DNA of 21,994 nt from CAZEVY01 sp964515555 (GTDB taxonomy: Bacteria; Acidobacteriota; Terriglobia; Bryobacterales; Bryobacteraceae), in assembly GCA_964515555.1 (NCBI GenBank), contig CAZEVY010000088.1, positions 1-21,994 on the forward strand, given 5' to 3'. The notes below the pieces were generated by a model. The model searched no databases. It saw nothing but the letters and a program-made list of their open reading frames with translations, and was not told the origin of the DNA. Positions 10,259 through 18,935 of this stretch are shown here, piece after piece (the stretch's first letter is position 1; every line of letters starts with the position of its first letter). The position numbers and the translations under genes were made by a program.

Positions 10259-12888
10259 AGCTCGATCCCGGCGAGCGCCTCGGTCCCTACGAGATCCTCT
10301 CGACCATCGGCGCCGGAGGCATGGGAGTCGTCTACAAGGCGCGCGACACACGGCTCGACCGCACCGTCGCCATCAAGGTCCTGCCCCCGCACATCGCCGC
10401 GCAGCCCGAAGCCCGCCGCCGGTTCGAGCGCGAGGCGCGCGCCGTCTCCAGCCTCAACCATCCGCACATCTGTACGCTTTTCGACATCGGCCGCGAGCGC
10501 GACCTCGACTACATCGTCATGGAGTTCCTCGACGGGGAGACGCTCGCCCATCGCGTGTCCCGTGGGGCCCTGTCCGTCGCCGAGGCCATGCACTTTGGCG
10601 GCGAGATCGCCTCCGCTCTCGACCGCGCGCATCGCAACGGCGTCCTGCACCGCGACCTCAAGCCCGCCAACGTCATGATCACCCGCGACGGCGCCAAGCT
10701 CCTCGACTTCGGACTCGCCAAGTCGCGGCCCGTCCGCATGGAGGGCGGCGACGAGGCCGCCGTGCAGGCGCTCACCGGTCACGGCACCATCCTCGGCACG
10801 CCGCAATACATGTCGCCCGAGCAGATCCAGGGGCGCGACTCCGACGCCCGCGGCGACGTCTTTTCCTTCGGCTGTCTGCTCTACGAGATGCTCACCGGCA
10901 AGCGCGCCTTTGACGGGACGAACCCGGCGAGCGTCATCGCCTCGGTGCTGGCCGCCGAGCCGCGCGCGCTCACCGAACTGCAACCGATCGCGCCGCCGGC
11001 GCTTGACAAGGTGGTCCGCCGGGCGCTTGCCAAGGAGCCGGAGGATCGCTGGCAATCGGCGGGCGACGTCATGGCCGCCGCGCGTCTGGTGTGCGAGTCG
11101 GCCCAGGAAGCCGCGCCGCCGCCTCCCCCGCCGCCTCCGCCGCAACGGAGGCTCTGGCGCGAGGCGATCGCGGTCTCGTTCTTCTTTCTCATCGCGGCGG
11201 GCGTGGTGTTGTGGCGGCTGTCGCTTCCGGGCGAAGGACAGCTTCTGCGCCTCGCCGTACCCATGCCGCCGGGCGCCAGTTTCCAGTGGGGCAACAGCGT
11301 CGGCGGACAGGCGATCTCGCCCGATGGAAACACGCTGGCCTTTGTCGCCGCGGCCGACGGCCCGCCCCGGCTCTGGCTTCGACGCCTGGATTCGCCCGAC
11401 TCGGTGGAGCTGGCCGGCACCGACAACGCCTACAATCCTTTCTGGTCGCCCGACAGCCGCACCGTCGCGTTCTTCGCGGCCGGAAAACTCAAGCGCGTCG
11501 ACACCGCCGGCGGGGCGCCCGCGATTATTTGCGATGTCGGCGCCGCGCGTGGCGGATCGTGGAACACAAAGGGCGTCATTCTGATCAGCCCTCGCCCGGC
11601 AGGTGGGATTCATCGAGTGTCTGCGGCCGGCGGCGTTCCGGAGCCAGTCACCAAGCTCGACTCCAGCCGCCGGGACCGCGCGCACTACTGGCCCCACTGG
11701 CTCGCCGACGGGCGGCGGTTCCTCTACACCGCCATGAACCCGCGGTCGGAGAACGACGGCGTCTATCTGGCCGACATCGAAAAGCCGGAGGGCGCCACGC
11801 GTCTTACGTCGGCCTCTTACAAAGCGGAGGCGGCGGCCGCCGGCGGCGGCGAGGTGCTCCTGTGGGTGCGCGGAAAGTCGCTGCTCGCGCAGCGCATCTC
11901 TGGCAATGCGTTGTCGGGCGACGCCGTCACTCTGCTGCGCGACGTGGACACCTTCGCGATTCTGGGCGCCGCGAACTTCTCGCTGTCGCGCACGGGCGCG
12001 CTGAGCTTCGGCGCGGCGTCCTCGGGGAGCCTGCGGATGGTGTGGATGGACCGCGCGGGGAAGGAACTCGCCGAAGCCGGCAAGGCGTCCTCGTTCTCGT
12101 CGCCGCGCGTCTCGCCCGACGGCCGCCGCATCGCACTCAATCGCGACGAAAACAACGGCAGTGACATATGGATCGCCGACCCGGAGCGTGGTGTCGACCG
12201 GCGGCTCACCTTTTCGCCGGAGCTCGAGTTCTTCCCGGCCTGGTCGGCCGACGGAAAGTACGTCGCTTACTCGGGCGGCCTTACCTCGCCGATCGTCATG
12301 AAGGACGTCTCGGGCGCGGGACAGCCGAAGCTGCTGAGCCAGGAAGCCGCCGGCATGATTTCCGACTGGTCGCGCGACGGGCGCAACGTAGTTTACACGA
12401 CCCTCGACGAGGGTGGCCGTCGCGACGTGATGGCGATTCCCGCTGCGGGAGGCAAGCCGATAGCCGTCGCCATCGGACCCTTCGACGCGCGCAACGGCCG
12501 CTTCTCGCCCGACGGACGCTGGATCGCCTACATGGCGGAGGAGACGGGACGCTTCGAAGTGTTCGTGCAGCCGTTCCCGCCGGACGGGTCGAAATGGCAG
12601 GTGACGCAGGAGGGCGCGGCCTATCCGCAGTGGAGCCACGACGGGCGCGAGCTTTTCTACGTGACCGAGAGCGGAAGGCTCACCGCGATCGCCGTCGAGA
12701 CGCGCGGCGGCTCGTTCAGCGCGGGCAAGCCGCAGGCGTTGTTCTCGCTGAGCCGCTCGGCGGCCTTGGGGATCAACCCCATCGACGTGGCTCCGGACGG
12801 CCGCTTCCTGGTGCTCGCGCCCGTCTCACGCGATCAGGCGGAGGCGCTCTCGCTGCTGATCAACTGGCCGTCGCTGCTGAAGCGGTAA
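10255..12888 (+). CDS. Receptor-like Ser/Thr kinase with PD40 propeller (copy 2)
   Basis: Tandem paralogue of the preceding gene: the two kinase domains align without gaps from the N-terminus past the DFG motif, so Lys41, Asp134 and Asp151 fall at identical positions. The glycine loop is IGAGGMGVVY. A polyproline linker of nine residues (near 288-296) comes before a membrane helix at about 302-320 (REAIAVSFFFLIAAGVVLW). The C-terminal propeller has the same repeat type (ISPDGNTLAFVA, FWSPDSRTVAFFA, FSPDGRWIAYMA) but has diverged much more than the kinase part. The start chosen is ATG 10255, which overlaps the previous stop as ATGA and implies translational coupling. An in-frame GTG at 10237 would add six residues. 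The total of 877 residues nearly equals copy 1. The pair may act as partner kinases or heteromers, but this is inference. Confidence 0.93.
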
Positions 12889-12892
12889 CCTT

Positions 12893-12924
12893 TCTCGGGA
12901 CCGGTCGGCAGCCTGGATCCGAGA
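12893..12924 (+). terminator. Possible hairpin after the kinase operon
   Basis: TCTCGG (12893-12898) pairs with CCGAGA (12919-12924), and the enclosed sequence contains the self-complementary GACCGGTC. It lies 5 nt after the kinase stop. The loop is large and there is no T-tract, so this is weak. Confidence 0.25.
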
Positions 12925-12979
12925 CGGAATGAGGGGGCCGGTCTGCCGCGGGATAATTAGAAATCGGGTGTCCGCCCCC

Positions 12980-13008
12980 TTGTAACCCCTCGGCTTTCCG
13001 CGTATTAT
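12980..13008 (+). promoter_or_regulatory. Promoter of the OYE-GMC operon (TTGTAA-17-TATTAT)
   Basis: TTGTAA at 12980-12985 (4/6 to the -35 consensus) and TATTAT at 13003-13008 (5/6 to the -10 consensus) are 17 bp apart. Transcription would start near 13015. The GGAGG ribosome-binding site of the first gene is at 13023-13027, 4 nt before the ATG. Spacing and hexamers make this one of the better housekeeping-type promoters in the window. Confidence 0.55.
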
Positions 13009-13031
13009 CGAGGAGCGTCTTCGGAGGCGGT

Positions 13032-14345
13032 ATGCCGGGCGATGTATTGTTCCAGCCCCTCGCGTTCCGGAATCTGACGGTTAAGAACCGTATTTTCCGG
13101 TCGAACATATCCGGTCGTTTTGACAACTACGACGGATCGGGGAACCAGGCGCGGATCAACTGGGAGTTGAAGTTCGCCCGGAACGGCGTGAGCGCGATTA
13201 TCTCGTCGTTCTGCTCCGTCGCCATCCGCGGCCGCATCCTTCCCAACTACGCGACTATCGAGAAGGACTCGCGCATCCCCTTCTGGCGCGAACTGGGCCG
13301 CCAGGTCCACCAGCACGACTGCAAGTACATCCTGCAACTGAGCCACGGCGGGCGCCAGCGCGACATCGGCGGCATCGAGTTCGAGAAAGGCCTCAGCTCG
13401 ACCGCCAAGGCCGAGCCGCTCAACGGCTTCGCCTGCGAGCGCATGACGACGGCGCAGATCAAGGAGACAGTCGAGGCCTTCGCCCAAGGGGCGCGGCGCG
13501 CGCGCGACGCCGGACTCGACGGCGTCGAGCTGCACGGGGCCAACGGCTATCTCATCACGCAATTCCTCAGCTCGGCGATCAACGACCGCGACGACGAGTA
13601 CGGCGGCGTCCTCGCCAATCGAGCGCGCTTCGTGCTGGAGATCGTCGCGGCCATCCGCCGCGAGGTGGGCCGCGACTATCACTTGCAGATGAAGATCAGC
13701 GCGACGGAATTCTACAACGCGCTCAACCCCTTCGATCCGCCCGGTAACACGATTCAGGACTCCGTCGAGGTGTGCCGCCGGCTCGAAGCCGCCGGCGTCG
13801 ACGCCATTCACGTGTCGGCGGGCAGCTCGTTTCCGCATCCCAAGAACCCGCCGGGCGACTTCCCGGTCGACGTCGCCACACAGACCTACGACACCATGAT
13901 CTCGAGCGGCGATCGCGGCTTGCAGAACTACCTGATGCTGCGCACCGGACCGCTCGCCAAGGTCTACCAGTTCAACTGGGTGCGCGCGCGCGGCGAGACC
14001 ATCGAAGGCATCAACCTGCCGGATTCGCGGGCGATCAAGCAAGCGGTGGGGATTCCGGTGATCTGCACGGGCGGATTCCAGACCGCTTCGGTGATCCGCG
14101 AGGCCATCACATCGGGCGCCTGCGACGCGGTGAGCATCGCGCGGCCCCTGGTCGCCAACAACGGCCTGGTGGAGATGTTCCGGAGCGGCGAGGACCGTCC
14201 CGCCAGGCCGTGCACCTACTGCAACAAGTGCCTGTTCAACGTGCTCGAGAATCCGCTCGGCTGCTACGAGGAGAGCCGCTTCGCCTCACGCGACGAGATG
14301 GTCCGCGAGATCCTGTCCGTCTTCGAGCCCGCTCCGTTCAGCTAG
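13032..14345 (+). CDS. OYE-family NADH:flavin oxidoreductase with Fe-S motif
   Basis: FMN-dependent TIM-barrel flavoprotein of the Old Yellow Enzyme/NADH:flavin oxidoreductase family, which typically reduces activated C=C bonds. Family features are LFQPLAFRNLTVKNRI at the start, ILQLSHGGRQ near residue 98, HGANGYLITQFLS followed by NDRDDEYGG at about 172-195, and the C-terminal phosphate-binding ICTGGFQTAS and SIARPLVANN. A cysteine group CTYCNKC plus one more (Cys394, 397, 400 and 411) matches the C-x2-C-x2-C-x(10-12)-C arrangement that binds a [4Fe-4S] cluster in trimethylamine dehydrogenase and 2,4-dienoyl-CoA reductase. The protein ends soon after, at 437 residues, and lacks the extra C-terminal FAD/NAD domains of those enzymes, so electrons must come from elsewhere. 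It is the first gene of an operon with the GMC oxidoreductase, 18 bp upstream of it. Confidence 0.9.
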   Translation: MPGDVLFQPLAFRNLTVKNRIFRSNISGRFDNYDGSGNQARINWELKFARNGVSAIISSFCSVAIRGRILPNYATIEKDSRIPFWRELGRQVHQHDCKYILQLSHGGRQRDIGGIEFEKGLSSTAKAEPLNGFACERMTTAQIKETVEAFAQGARRARDAGLDGVELHGANGYLITQFLSSAINDRDDEYGGVLANRARFVLEIVAAIRREVGRDYHLQMKISATEFYNALNPFDPPGNTIQDSVEVCRRLEAAGVDAIHVSAGSSFPHPKNPPGDFPVDVATQTYDTMISSGDRGLQNYLMLRTGPLAKVYQFNWVRARGETIEGINLPDSRAIKQAVGIPVICTGGFQTASVIREAITSGACDAVSIARPLVANNGLVEMFRSGEDRPARPCTYCNKCLFNVLENPLGCYEESRFASRDEMVREILSVFEPAPFS

Positions 14346-14352
14346 CCACATC

Positions 14353-14360
14353 AAGGAGGT
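14353..14360 (+). promoter_or_regulatory. Strong Shine-Dalgarno of the GMC gene (AAGGAGGT)
   Basis: An eight-base match to the anti-Shine-Dalgarno sequence, 3 nt before the ATG at 14364. It is the strongest ribosome-binding site in the window and fixes the start of the very long downstream gene. Confidence 0.75.
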
Positions 14361-14363
14361 CCC

Positions 14364-17300
14364 ATGCCACTTGCCCGCGATTGGAACCACAGGAAGACCG
14401 CCTACGACTTCGTGGTCGTCGGCTCCGGCTACGGCGGCGCCATCAACGCCGCCCGCATCGCCGCCGCCGATGTGAACCCGAAGCCCTCGGTCTGCATCCT
14501 CGAGCGCGGCAAGGAGTGGCCCGTCGGTAAGTTTCCCGATACCTTCCCGGCCTACGCGGCCGAAGTTCGCAGCGACGCCAATCCGCTCGGCCTCTACGAG
14601 ATGCTCAACTACAACGACATCTCGGTCATCAAGGGCAACGGACTCGGCGGGACATCGCTGGTGAACGCCAACGTTGCCATCGTGCCCGATGCGCGTACGT
14701 TCGGGCTGACCGGCTGGCCGGCGGCGCTTACGCGCGACACGCTGATGCCCTATTACCTGCGCGCCAAGGGCGTGCTGGCGGCGGGCGTGCACCCCGAGCC
14801 CAAGAAGCTCGTCAAGTTGATGTCGCTACAGAAGCGCGCCGAAGAGCTCGGGACTAGCGTCGAGCTGCTCGACATCGCGGTGAACTTCACGATCAACGGC
14901 AAGAATCCGCACGGCGTGGACCAGGCGGCCTGCACCAATTGCGGCGACTGCGTCACCGGCTGCAACGTCGGCGCCAAGAACACGCTCTACATGAACTACC
15001 TGCCGATGGCGGCCACGGCCGGTGCGGAGATCTATACACAGACCAAGGTCGAGTACGTCGAGAAGCTGGCCTCGGGAGGCTGGCGCATCCACGGGCGTCA
15101 CTACAAGAACCAGCACGACTCCGACAAGTTCACCCTCGACGCGAAGAACGTCGTGCTCGCCGCCGGGTCCATCAACTCCACCGAGATTCTCATGCGATCC
15201 GAGATGAAAGGGTTGAAGCTGTCGCCGCGCATCGGGTCGAACTTCAGCGGCAACGGCGATTTCTTCGCCATCAGCTACAACGGCGACCACTACCTGCAAA
15301 CGCTGGGCTTCGGCAATCATCCGAACGGTCCGGGCAGCGCCACGCCGCCCGGCCCCACCATCACCGGCGTGGTGCGCTACAACGGCGCGCGGCCGCTGAT
15401 GGAGCAGTTCCTGGTCGAGGACCTCTCGTTCCCGAAGGCCTTCGCGCCCCTGGCGCGACTGGGATTTGCGGCCTTCCGCGGCGAGGACACCGACACAGGC
15501 GACGAGGCCGCCGAGGAGCGCCGCCGCGTCACCGACCTCGGCCTCGACGTCTATTCGCGCGAGGGCGCGCTCACGCACTCGATGCTCTACCTGGTGACGG
15601 CCTTCGACAACGCCCGCGGGCGCATGGAGTTCGACGCGCCCTTCTGGGAGTCCGACGGCCGCATGCGCGTCGTCTGGGACAACGGCGGCCGCCAGCAGAT
15701 CTTCAAGGTGATCAACGGCGAGCTACGCCGTCACGCGCGGGCGCTGGGCGCGCGCTTCGTCGAGAATCCCATCTGGAGCGCTTTCGACCTGCGAAGGCTC
15801 ATCACGGCGCATCCGCTGGGCGGCTGTCCGGTCGGCGAGGACTACCTGCACGGCGCCGTCGACCAGTGGGGCCGCGTCTTCGCCGGCGACGGCGCGGTGC
15901 ACGACGGGCTGCTGGTCGCCGACGGGGCGCTGCTGCCCTCGGCGCTGGGCGTGAATCCGTTCCTGACCATATCGGCGCTGGCCGAGCGCATCGCCGAGCG
16001 CAAGGTCGAGGAGCTGAAGGGGAAGCCGTACGAGGCCCCCGCGAAGATGATCAGCATGGCGGGCATCGACTCCTCCGACTACATCGGCGCCAGCGATTCG
16101 CAGGTCGATCGCCTCTTCCGCCGCGTCACGACGCTGCCCATCGAGAAGCTCATCAACACCGGCGAGCGGCGCGTCGACCTGGCCAGCAAGCGCATCTTCA
16201 ACGACACGCACTGGAAGGGATTCTTCCCGAAGGGCCTGCCCATCGGCGAGCTGGCGGCGCGTCTCTACACCGGCTACACCAAGCGCTTCTTCCGCGAAGG
16301 GAACAAGATCGCCGGAAGGACCCAGTCCTCCGACAACATGCTGCAGGCGCGCAACACGCTGGAGACGATCCACCTCAAGGAGTCCCGGGGCGTCCACGAT
16401 CCCGGCGACTACATCCTGCTGAAGTACCCGGATCCGCCCTGGCAGAACTTCTACGACCTGATCCGCGTGGTCAACGACAACCTGCTCACGCTCCAGGTCT
16501 GCGCCGGGAAGTTCCCCAACGGCTTCCGCATGTTCAGCGGCATCATGACGCGCAGCTACGCCTTCGACCAGATGACCGCGCTCGATCACGCCGACCTGTG
16601 GGCGGGCGCCGCCAAGCCGACCAAACAGGAGCTGGAAGGCGCCTGGCGCATGGACGTGATCGCCAACGCCAACCAAGCGGCCGGCATGGCCTGGCTCAAG
16701 TTCGAGAACAAGCCCGACGGGCGCATCGAGTCGCGCTACCAGTTAATGGGGCTGCTCGAAGGGCTCGTCCTGCCCGAGTTCGCGCGGGATCACTTCCGGC
16801 TGGACGACTTCACGCCCTTCCACGACGAGATCCGCAAGCTCGACGACAACCTCCTGATCGGCAAGTGGATCATGGACGTGCCCGACACCTTCGCGGCGCT
16901 GTTCCCGGTCGGCTCGATCGGCATTTTCCACACGGAGCCGGATGGGCCGGCCGGCAAGCGGTTCGGCTTCTACTACCTGCTGACGCGCTCGACGGCGCGG
17001 GAGATGGCGGAGAACTCGCTGGTCGGTCCGTTGCTCGACATTCGGCTGCCGGACGGAGTCGGGATGAAGTTCGAGGAGTCGATGGACGGCTGGTACGCGG
17101 CAGGACTTGCAGCGTCGCCCGCCGACGGCGCGCGGCCTTCCGGCGCGGTCGATTGCAGCTTCAAGCTGAAGATGAATATCGCCGACGTGAACGAGTTCGT
17201 CGACGGCGTGGAGCACGAGGCGCGGCTGACGGGGTCGATCACTTTCGGCAGCTTCGCCGGGCAGGCGAACGCGACCTTCCCGATCGACGAGCGGAGCAGC

Positions 17301-17744
17301 ATCTTCAACCTGTTCATCGTCAACCGCGCGACCAAGGAGGCCGAGATCCGCTATCGCCTGGTCTTCAACGCCGGCGGGAAGGAGGTTGTGTTGACCGGCA
17401 CGAAGTTCATGCAGAAGGATCGCCCGGTGGGCAGCGGGCGCGGTCCCCAGGAGGCGCTCGACGACTTCACGACGCTCTACGCCAAGGTGACGGTCGGCGG
17501 CGCGGCGGCGGGAGCGGGCTACCTGAAATTCCGCACGTTCGAGAATCTCGCGGCCATCGGCAACTTCGCGGGCTTCCTGCTCTCGATGCAGATCACCGGA
17601 ACCGGGGACCATCTCGTACAGTGGCGTGCGCGCACGCGCTTTCTGGCCTTCCTCGGCCAGTTCCTTCAGACCGAATACGATCCGCTCACGCCGCGATTCG
17701 AGACGCCGCGCATCCGCACGGCGTCGCCGGGCGCGGACGGGTAG
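14364..17744 (+). CDS. GMC oxidoreductase with Cys cluster and long C-terminal extension
   Basis: FAD-dependent oxidoreductase of the GMC (glucose-methanol-choline) family, cholesterol-oxidase-like branch; such enzymes oxidise alcohols, often sterols. The FAD site is FVVVGSGYGGAINAARIA (16-33), with NGLGGTSLVNAN near 93-104. CTNCGDCVTGC (Cys190, 193, 196, 200) has ferredoxin-like C-x2-C-x2-C-x3-C spacing. The C-terminal GMC signature is AHPLGGCPVG (His483), then GVNPFLTISALAERIAER near 530-547. The family normally ends there, yet this protein continues to residue 1126. The extension is soluble-looking, contains two G-x-W-x-MDV segments (EGAWRMDV near 758, IGKWIMDV near 833) and late beta-rich sequence such as RYRLVFNAGGKEVVLTGTKF; I do not recognise it, though the G-x-W motifs recall lipocalin-like barrels. 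No signal peptide is seen. It is cotranscribed with the OYE gene. The substrate is unknown. Confidence 0.88.
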   Translation: MPLARDWNHRKTAYDFVVVGSGYGGAINAARIAAADVNPKPSVCILERGKEWPVGKFPDTFPAYAAEVRSDANPLGLYEMLNYNDISVIKGNGLGGTSLVNANVAIVPDARTFGLTGWPAALTRDTLMPYYLRAKGVLAAGVHPEPKKLVKLMSLQKRAEELGTSVELLDIAVNFTINGKNPHGVDQAACTNCGDCVTGCNVGAKNTLYMNYLPMAATAGAEIYTQTKVEYVEKLASGGWRIHGRHYKNQHDSDKFTLDAKNVVLAAGSINSTEILMRSEMKGLKLSPRIGSNFSGNGDFFAISYNGDHYLQTLGFGNHPNGPGSATPPGPTITGVVRYNGARPLMEQFLVEDLSFPKAFAPLARLGFAAFRGEDTDTGDEAAEERRRVTDLGLDVYSREGALTHSMLYLVTAFDNARGRMEFDAPFWESDGRMRVVWDNGGRQQIFKVINGELRRHARALGARFVENPIWSAFDLRRLITAHPLGGCPVGEDYLHGAVDQWGRVFAGDGAVHDGLLVADGALLPSALGVNPFLTISALAERIAERKVEELKGKPYEAPAKMISMAGIDSSDYIGASDSQVDRLFRRVTTLPIEKLINTGERRVDLASKRIFNDTHWKGFFPKGLPIGELAARLYTGYTKRFFREGNKIAGRTQSSDNMLQARNTLETIHLKESRGVHDPGDYILLKYPDPPWQNFYDLIRVVNDNLLTLQVCAGKFPNGFRMFSGIMTRSYAFDQMTALDHADLWAGAAKPTKQELEGAWRMDVIANANQAAGMAWLKFENKPDGRIESRYQLMGLLEGLVLPEFARDHFRLDDFTPFHDEIRKLDDNLLIGKWIMDVPDTFAALFPVGSIGIFHTEPDGPAGKRFGFYYLLTRSTAREMAENSLVGPLLDIRLPDGVGMKFEESMDGWYAAGLAASPADGARPSGAVDCSFKLKMNIADVNEFVDGVEHEARLTGSITFGSFAGQANATFPIDERSSIFNLFIVNRATKEAEIRYRLVFNAGGKEVVLTGTKFMQKDRPVGSGRGPQEALDDFTTLYAKVTVGGAAAGAGYLKFRTFENLAAIGNFAGFLLSMQITGTGDHLVQWRARTRFLAFLGQFLQTEYDPLTPRFETPRIRTASPGADG

Positions 17745-17747
17745 ATG

Positions 17748-18176
17748 CTACTGTCGCGACAATTGTGCGGGCATGATTCGGAATCTTCGGTTGCCGCCGA
17801 TGCGGTAGGTCTCGAAATCCGCGCGGTCGACTGTAAAGACGGTGTCCAACGACTCGCGCCGGGCGAGGTGAACGAGCGTAGCGTCGGCGAAGTCCATCGG
17901 GCGGTCCGAATACCTCGACATCAAGGCATGCACGTCCGGCAGTTCCGCGTCCTCGATTGTCGCCATGACGATAGCGCCGGAGCGAATGAAGCCCCACGTT
18001 GACGCTGCATCTATCCGCCGGTGGATGAGATGAAATAACTCCGTCAGAACCGCTTCCGACGTAAGAAGGGGAAGCGGGGCATTGCGAAACACCTCAGCGC
18101 AAGCATCATGCCACGGATCGAGTCGATTCAGGATCGCCAGGATCGCGCCCGTGTCGATCAAGGCCCTATCGGCCAT
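17748..18176 (-). CDS. vapC: PIN-domain toxin of a type II TA module (module 1)
   Basis: Small PIN-domain ribonuclease of the VapC type, which cleaves RNA using magnesium held by a cluster of acidic residues. Visible candidates are Asp8 in ALIDTGAIL, Glu46 in LTELFHLI, Asp95/Asp98 in MDFADATL and Asp117 in FTVDRADF. The start chosen, ATG 18176, gives 142 residues, typical for the family, and overlaps the antitoxin gene by 11 bp, the usual coupling. Longer in-frame starts further upstream would read through the antitoxin gene and add unrelated sequence. The gene ends 3 bp from the convergent GMC gene stop. Confidence 0.87.
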   Translation of the reverse strand: MADRALIDTGAILAILNRLDPWHDACAEVFRNAPLPLLTSEAVLTELFHLIHRRIDAASTWGFIRSGAIVMATIEDAELPDVHALMSRYSDRPMDFADATLVHLARRESLDTVFTVDRADFETYRIGGNRRFRIMPAQLSRQ

Positions 18177-18441
18177 ATCGCTGGCGCAGGCGCTCCCGGA
18201 CCGCTTCGCGAACCCTGTCGGAACGGGGCAGGTTGACGTCCGAGAGAACGCCGGCGTATTTCTCCACAGCCTTGCGTATCCGCCTCTGCTGGGCATCGCT
18301 CGCTTCGTTGTTTCGCTTCAGCCAATCGCGGACCACCGTATCCAGCAGCGCTGACATTGACACCTTTCGCAGCCGGGCCTCTCGCTTGAGATCCGACTTG
18401 ACCTCGGCGTCGACCCGCCAACTGTAGACTTCGGTCTTCAT
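18166..18441 (-). CDS. Ribbon-helix-helix antitoxin (module 1)
   Basis: A 91-residue protein whose N-terminal half reads as a ribbon-helix-helix DNA-binding domain: beta strand VYSWRVDAEV, helix VKSDLKREARLRK, then VSMSALLDTVVRDWLKRN. The charged C-terminal half (about 48-91) would wrap around the PIN toxin. Such antitoxins neutralise the toxin and, with it, repress their own operon. The ATG at 18441 abuts a perfect palindrome that also contains a TACAAT hexamer 7 nt before the start, so repressor binding would block the promoter directly. No Shine-Dalgarno is present. Confidence 0.82.
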   Translation of the reverse strand: MKTEVYSWRVDAEVKSDLKREARLRKVSMSALLDTVVRDWLKRNNEASDAQQRRIRKAVEKYAGVLSDVNLPRSDRVREAVRERLRQRYGR

Positions 18442-18459
18442 GCACTACATTGTAGTGCA
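18441..18459 (-). promoter_or_regulatory. Operator palindrome and -10 box of TA module 1
   Basis: TGCACTACA-T-TGTAGTGCA is a perfect 9-bp inverted repeat with a 1-bp centre. On the minus strand its middle contains TACAAT (18449-18454), 7 nt before the antitoxin ATG. The operator therefore spans both the -10 region and the expected transcription start. No good -35 is seen in the GC-rich sequence upstream. Confidence 0.75.
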
Positions 18460-18488
18460 CGGCGGGCGTCGCGGCCGCTTGCGGGCCG

Positions 18489-18935
18489 TTACTGCGGGAT
18501 CACCACCGGCCGGCTCCGCTGGCGCGCGAGGCCGGCGAGCGACTGGTCGAATGTGACCAGCGTGCTGCCGCTGCTGATGGCGAACGCCAGCAAATAAAGG
18601 TCGCCGATGGCCTTGTCGGCGTTCTGCTGCGCGACCGAGGATGTGGCGGCGCGGAATTCGGAATCGAGCGCCGGCGACTCCGGACGAAACGCCACGCGCG
18701 GGTCCATCAGCAGATCGTCGTAGACGCTCCAGGCCTGTTCCAGAGTCAGAACCTCATCTCCCATTACCGAGGGATTCGTGAGCAGCCGTAGTAGCCCGAG
18801 TTGCGTGTACCGGCAAAAAACCAGCCGCGCCCCCGCGGGCAGGAGCGAAAGCCAGGTCCATGCCGCTTCCCGGTGCCGGTGGGTTGCGTCGGCGAGAGCG
18901 ATCCAGACGTTCACGTCAGGGAAGAATGAGATCAT
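18489..18935 (-). CDS. vapC: VapC-type PIN-domain toxin (module 2)
   Basis: PIN-domain ribonuclease of the subgroup beginning ISFFPDVNVWIAL (catalytic Asp7) with the conserved middle CRYTQLGLLRLLTNPSVMG and the C-terminal GDLYLLAFA, then STLVTFDQSL, which supplies the last acidic residues. The chosen start, ATG 18935, gives 148 residues and overlaps the antitoxin by 20 bp. An in-frame start at 18968 would add 11 residues but would lie deeper inside the antitoxin gene. It is not a close relative of the PIN toxin of module 1, so the two modules did not arise by local duplication. The downstream gap to module 1 is about 47 bp. Confidence 0.88.
   Translation of the reverse strand: MISFFPDVNVWIALADATHRHREAAWTWLSLLPAGARLVFCRYTQLGLLRLLTNPSVMGDEVLTLEQAWSVYDDLLMDPRVAFRPESPALDSEFRAATSSVAQQNADKAIGDLYLLAFAISSGSTLVTFDQSLAGLARQRSRPVVIPQ

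Noticed and set aside
11115..11145. CCG/CCT-rich tract as a regulatory repeat
   Set aside because: It is in frame and encodes the polyproline linker before the membrane helix of the second kinase.
14939..17776. Open frame of 945 codons on the plus strand inside the GMC gene
   Set aside because: The product is Arg-rich low-complexity sequence with no domain. The alternative frame has FAD and GMC motifs and a strong ribosome-binding site.
18177..18296. Longer N-terminus for the module 1 PIN toxin
   Set aside because: The extra 40 residues are read from the antitoxin gene in another frame and look unlike protein; the short start gives the normal VapC length and overlap.
18461..18488. GC-rich imperfect hairpin as terminator of TA module 2
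   Set aside because: The stem needs a bulge and has no T-tract. The sequence is too GC-rich for this to mean much.
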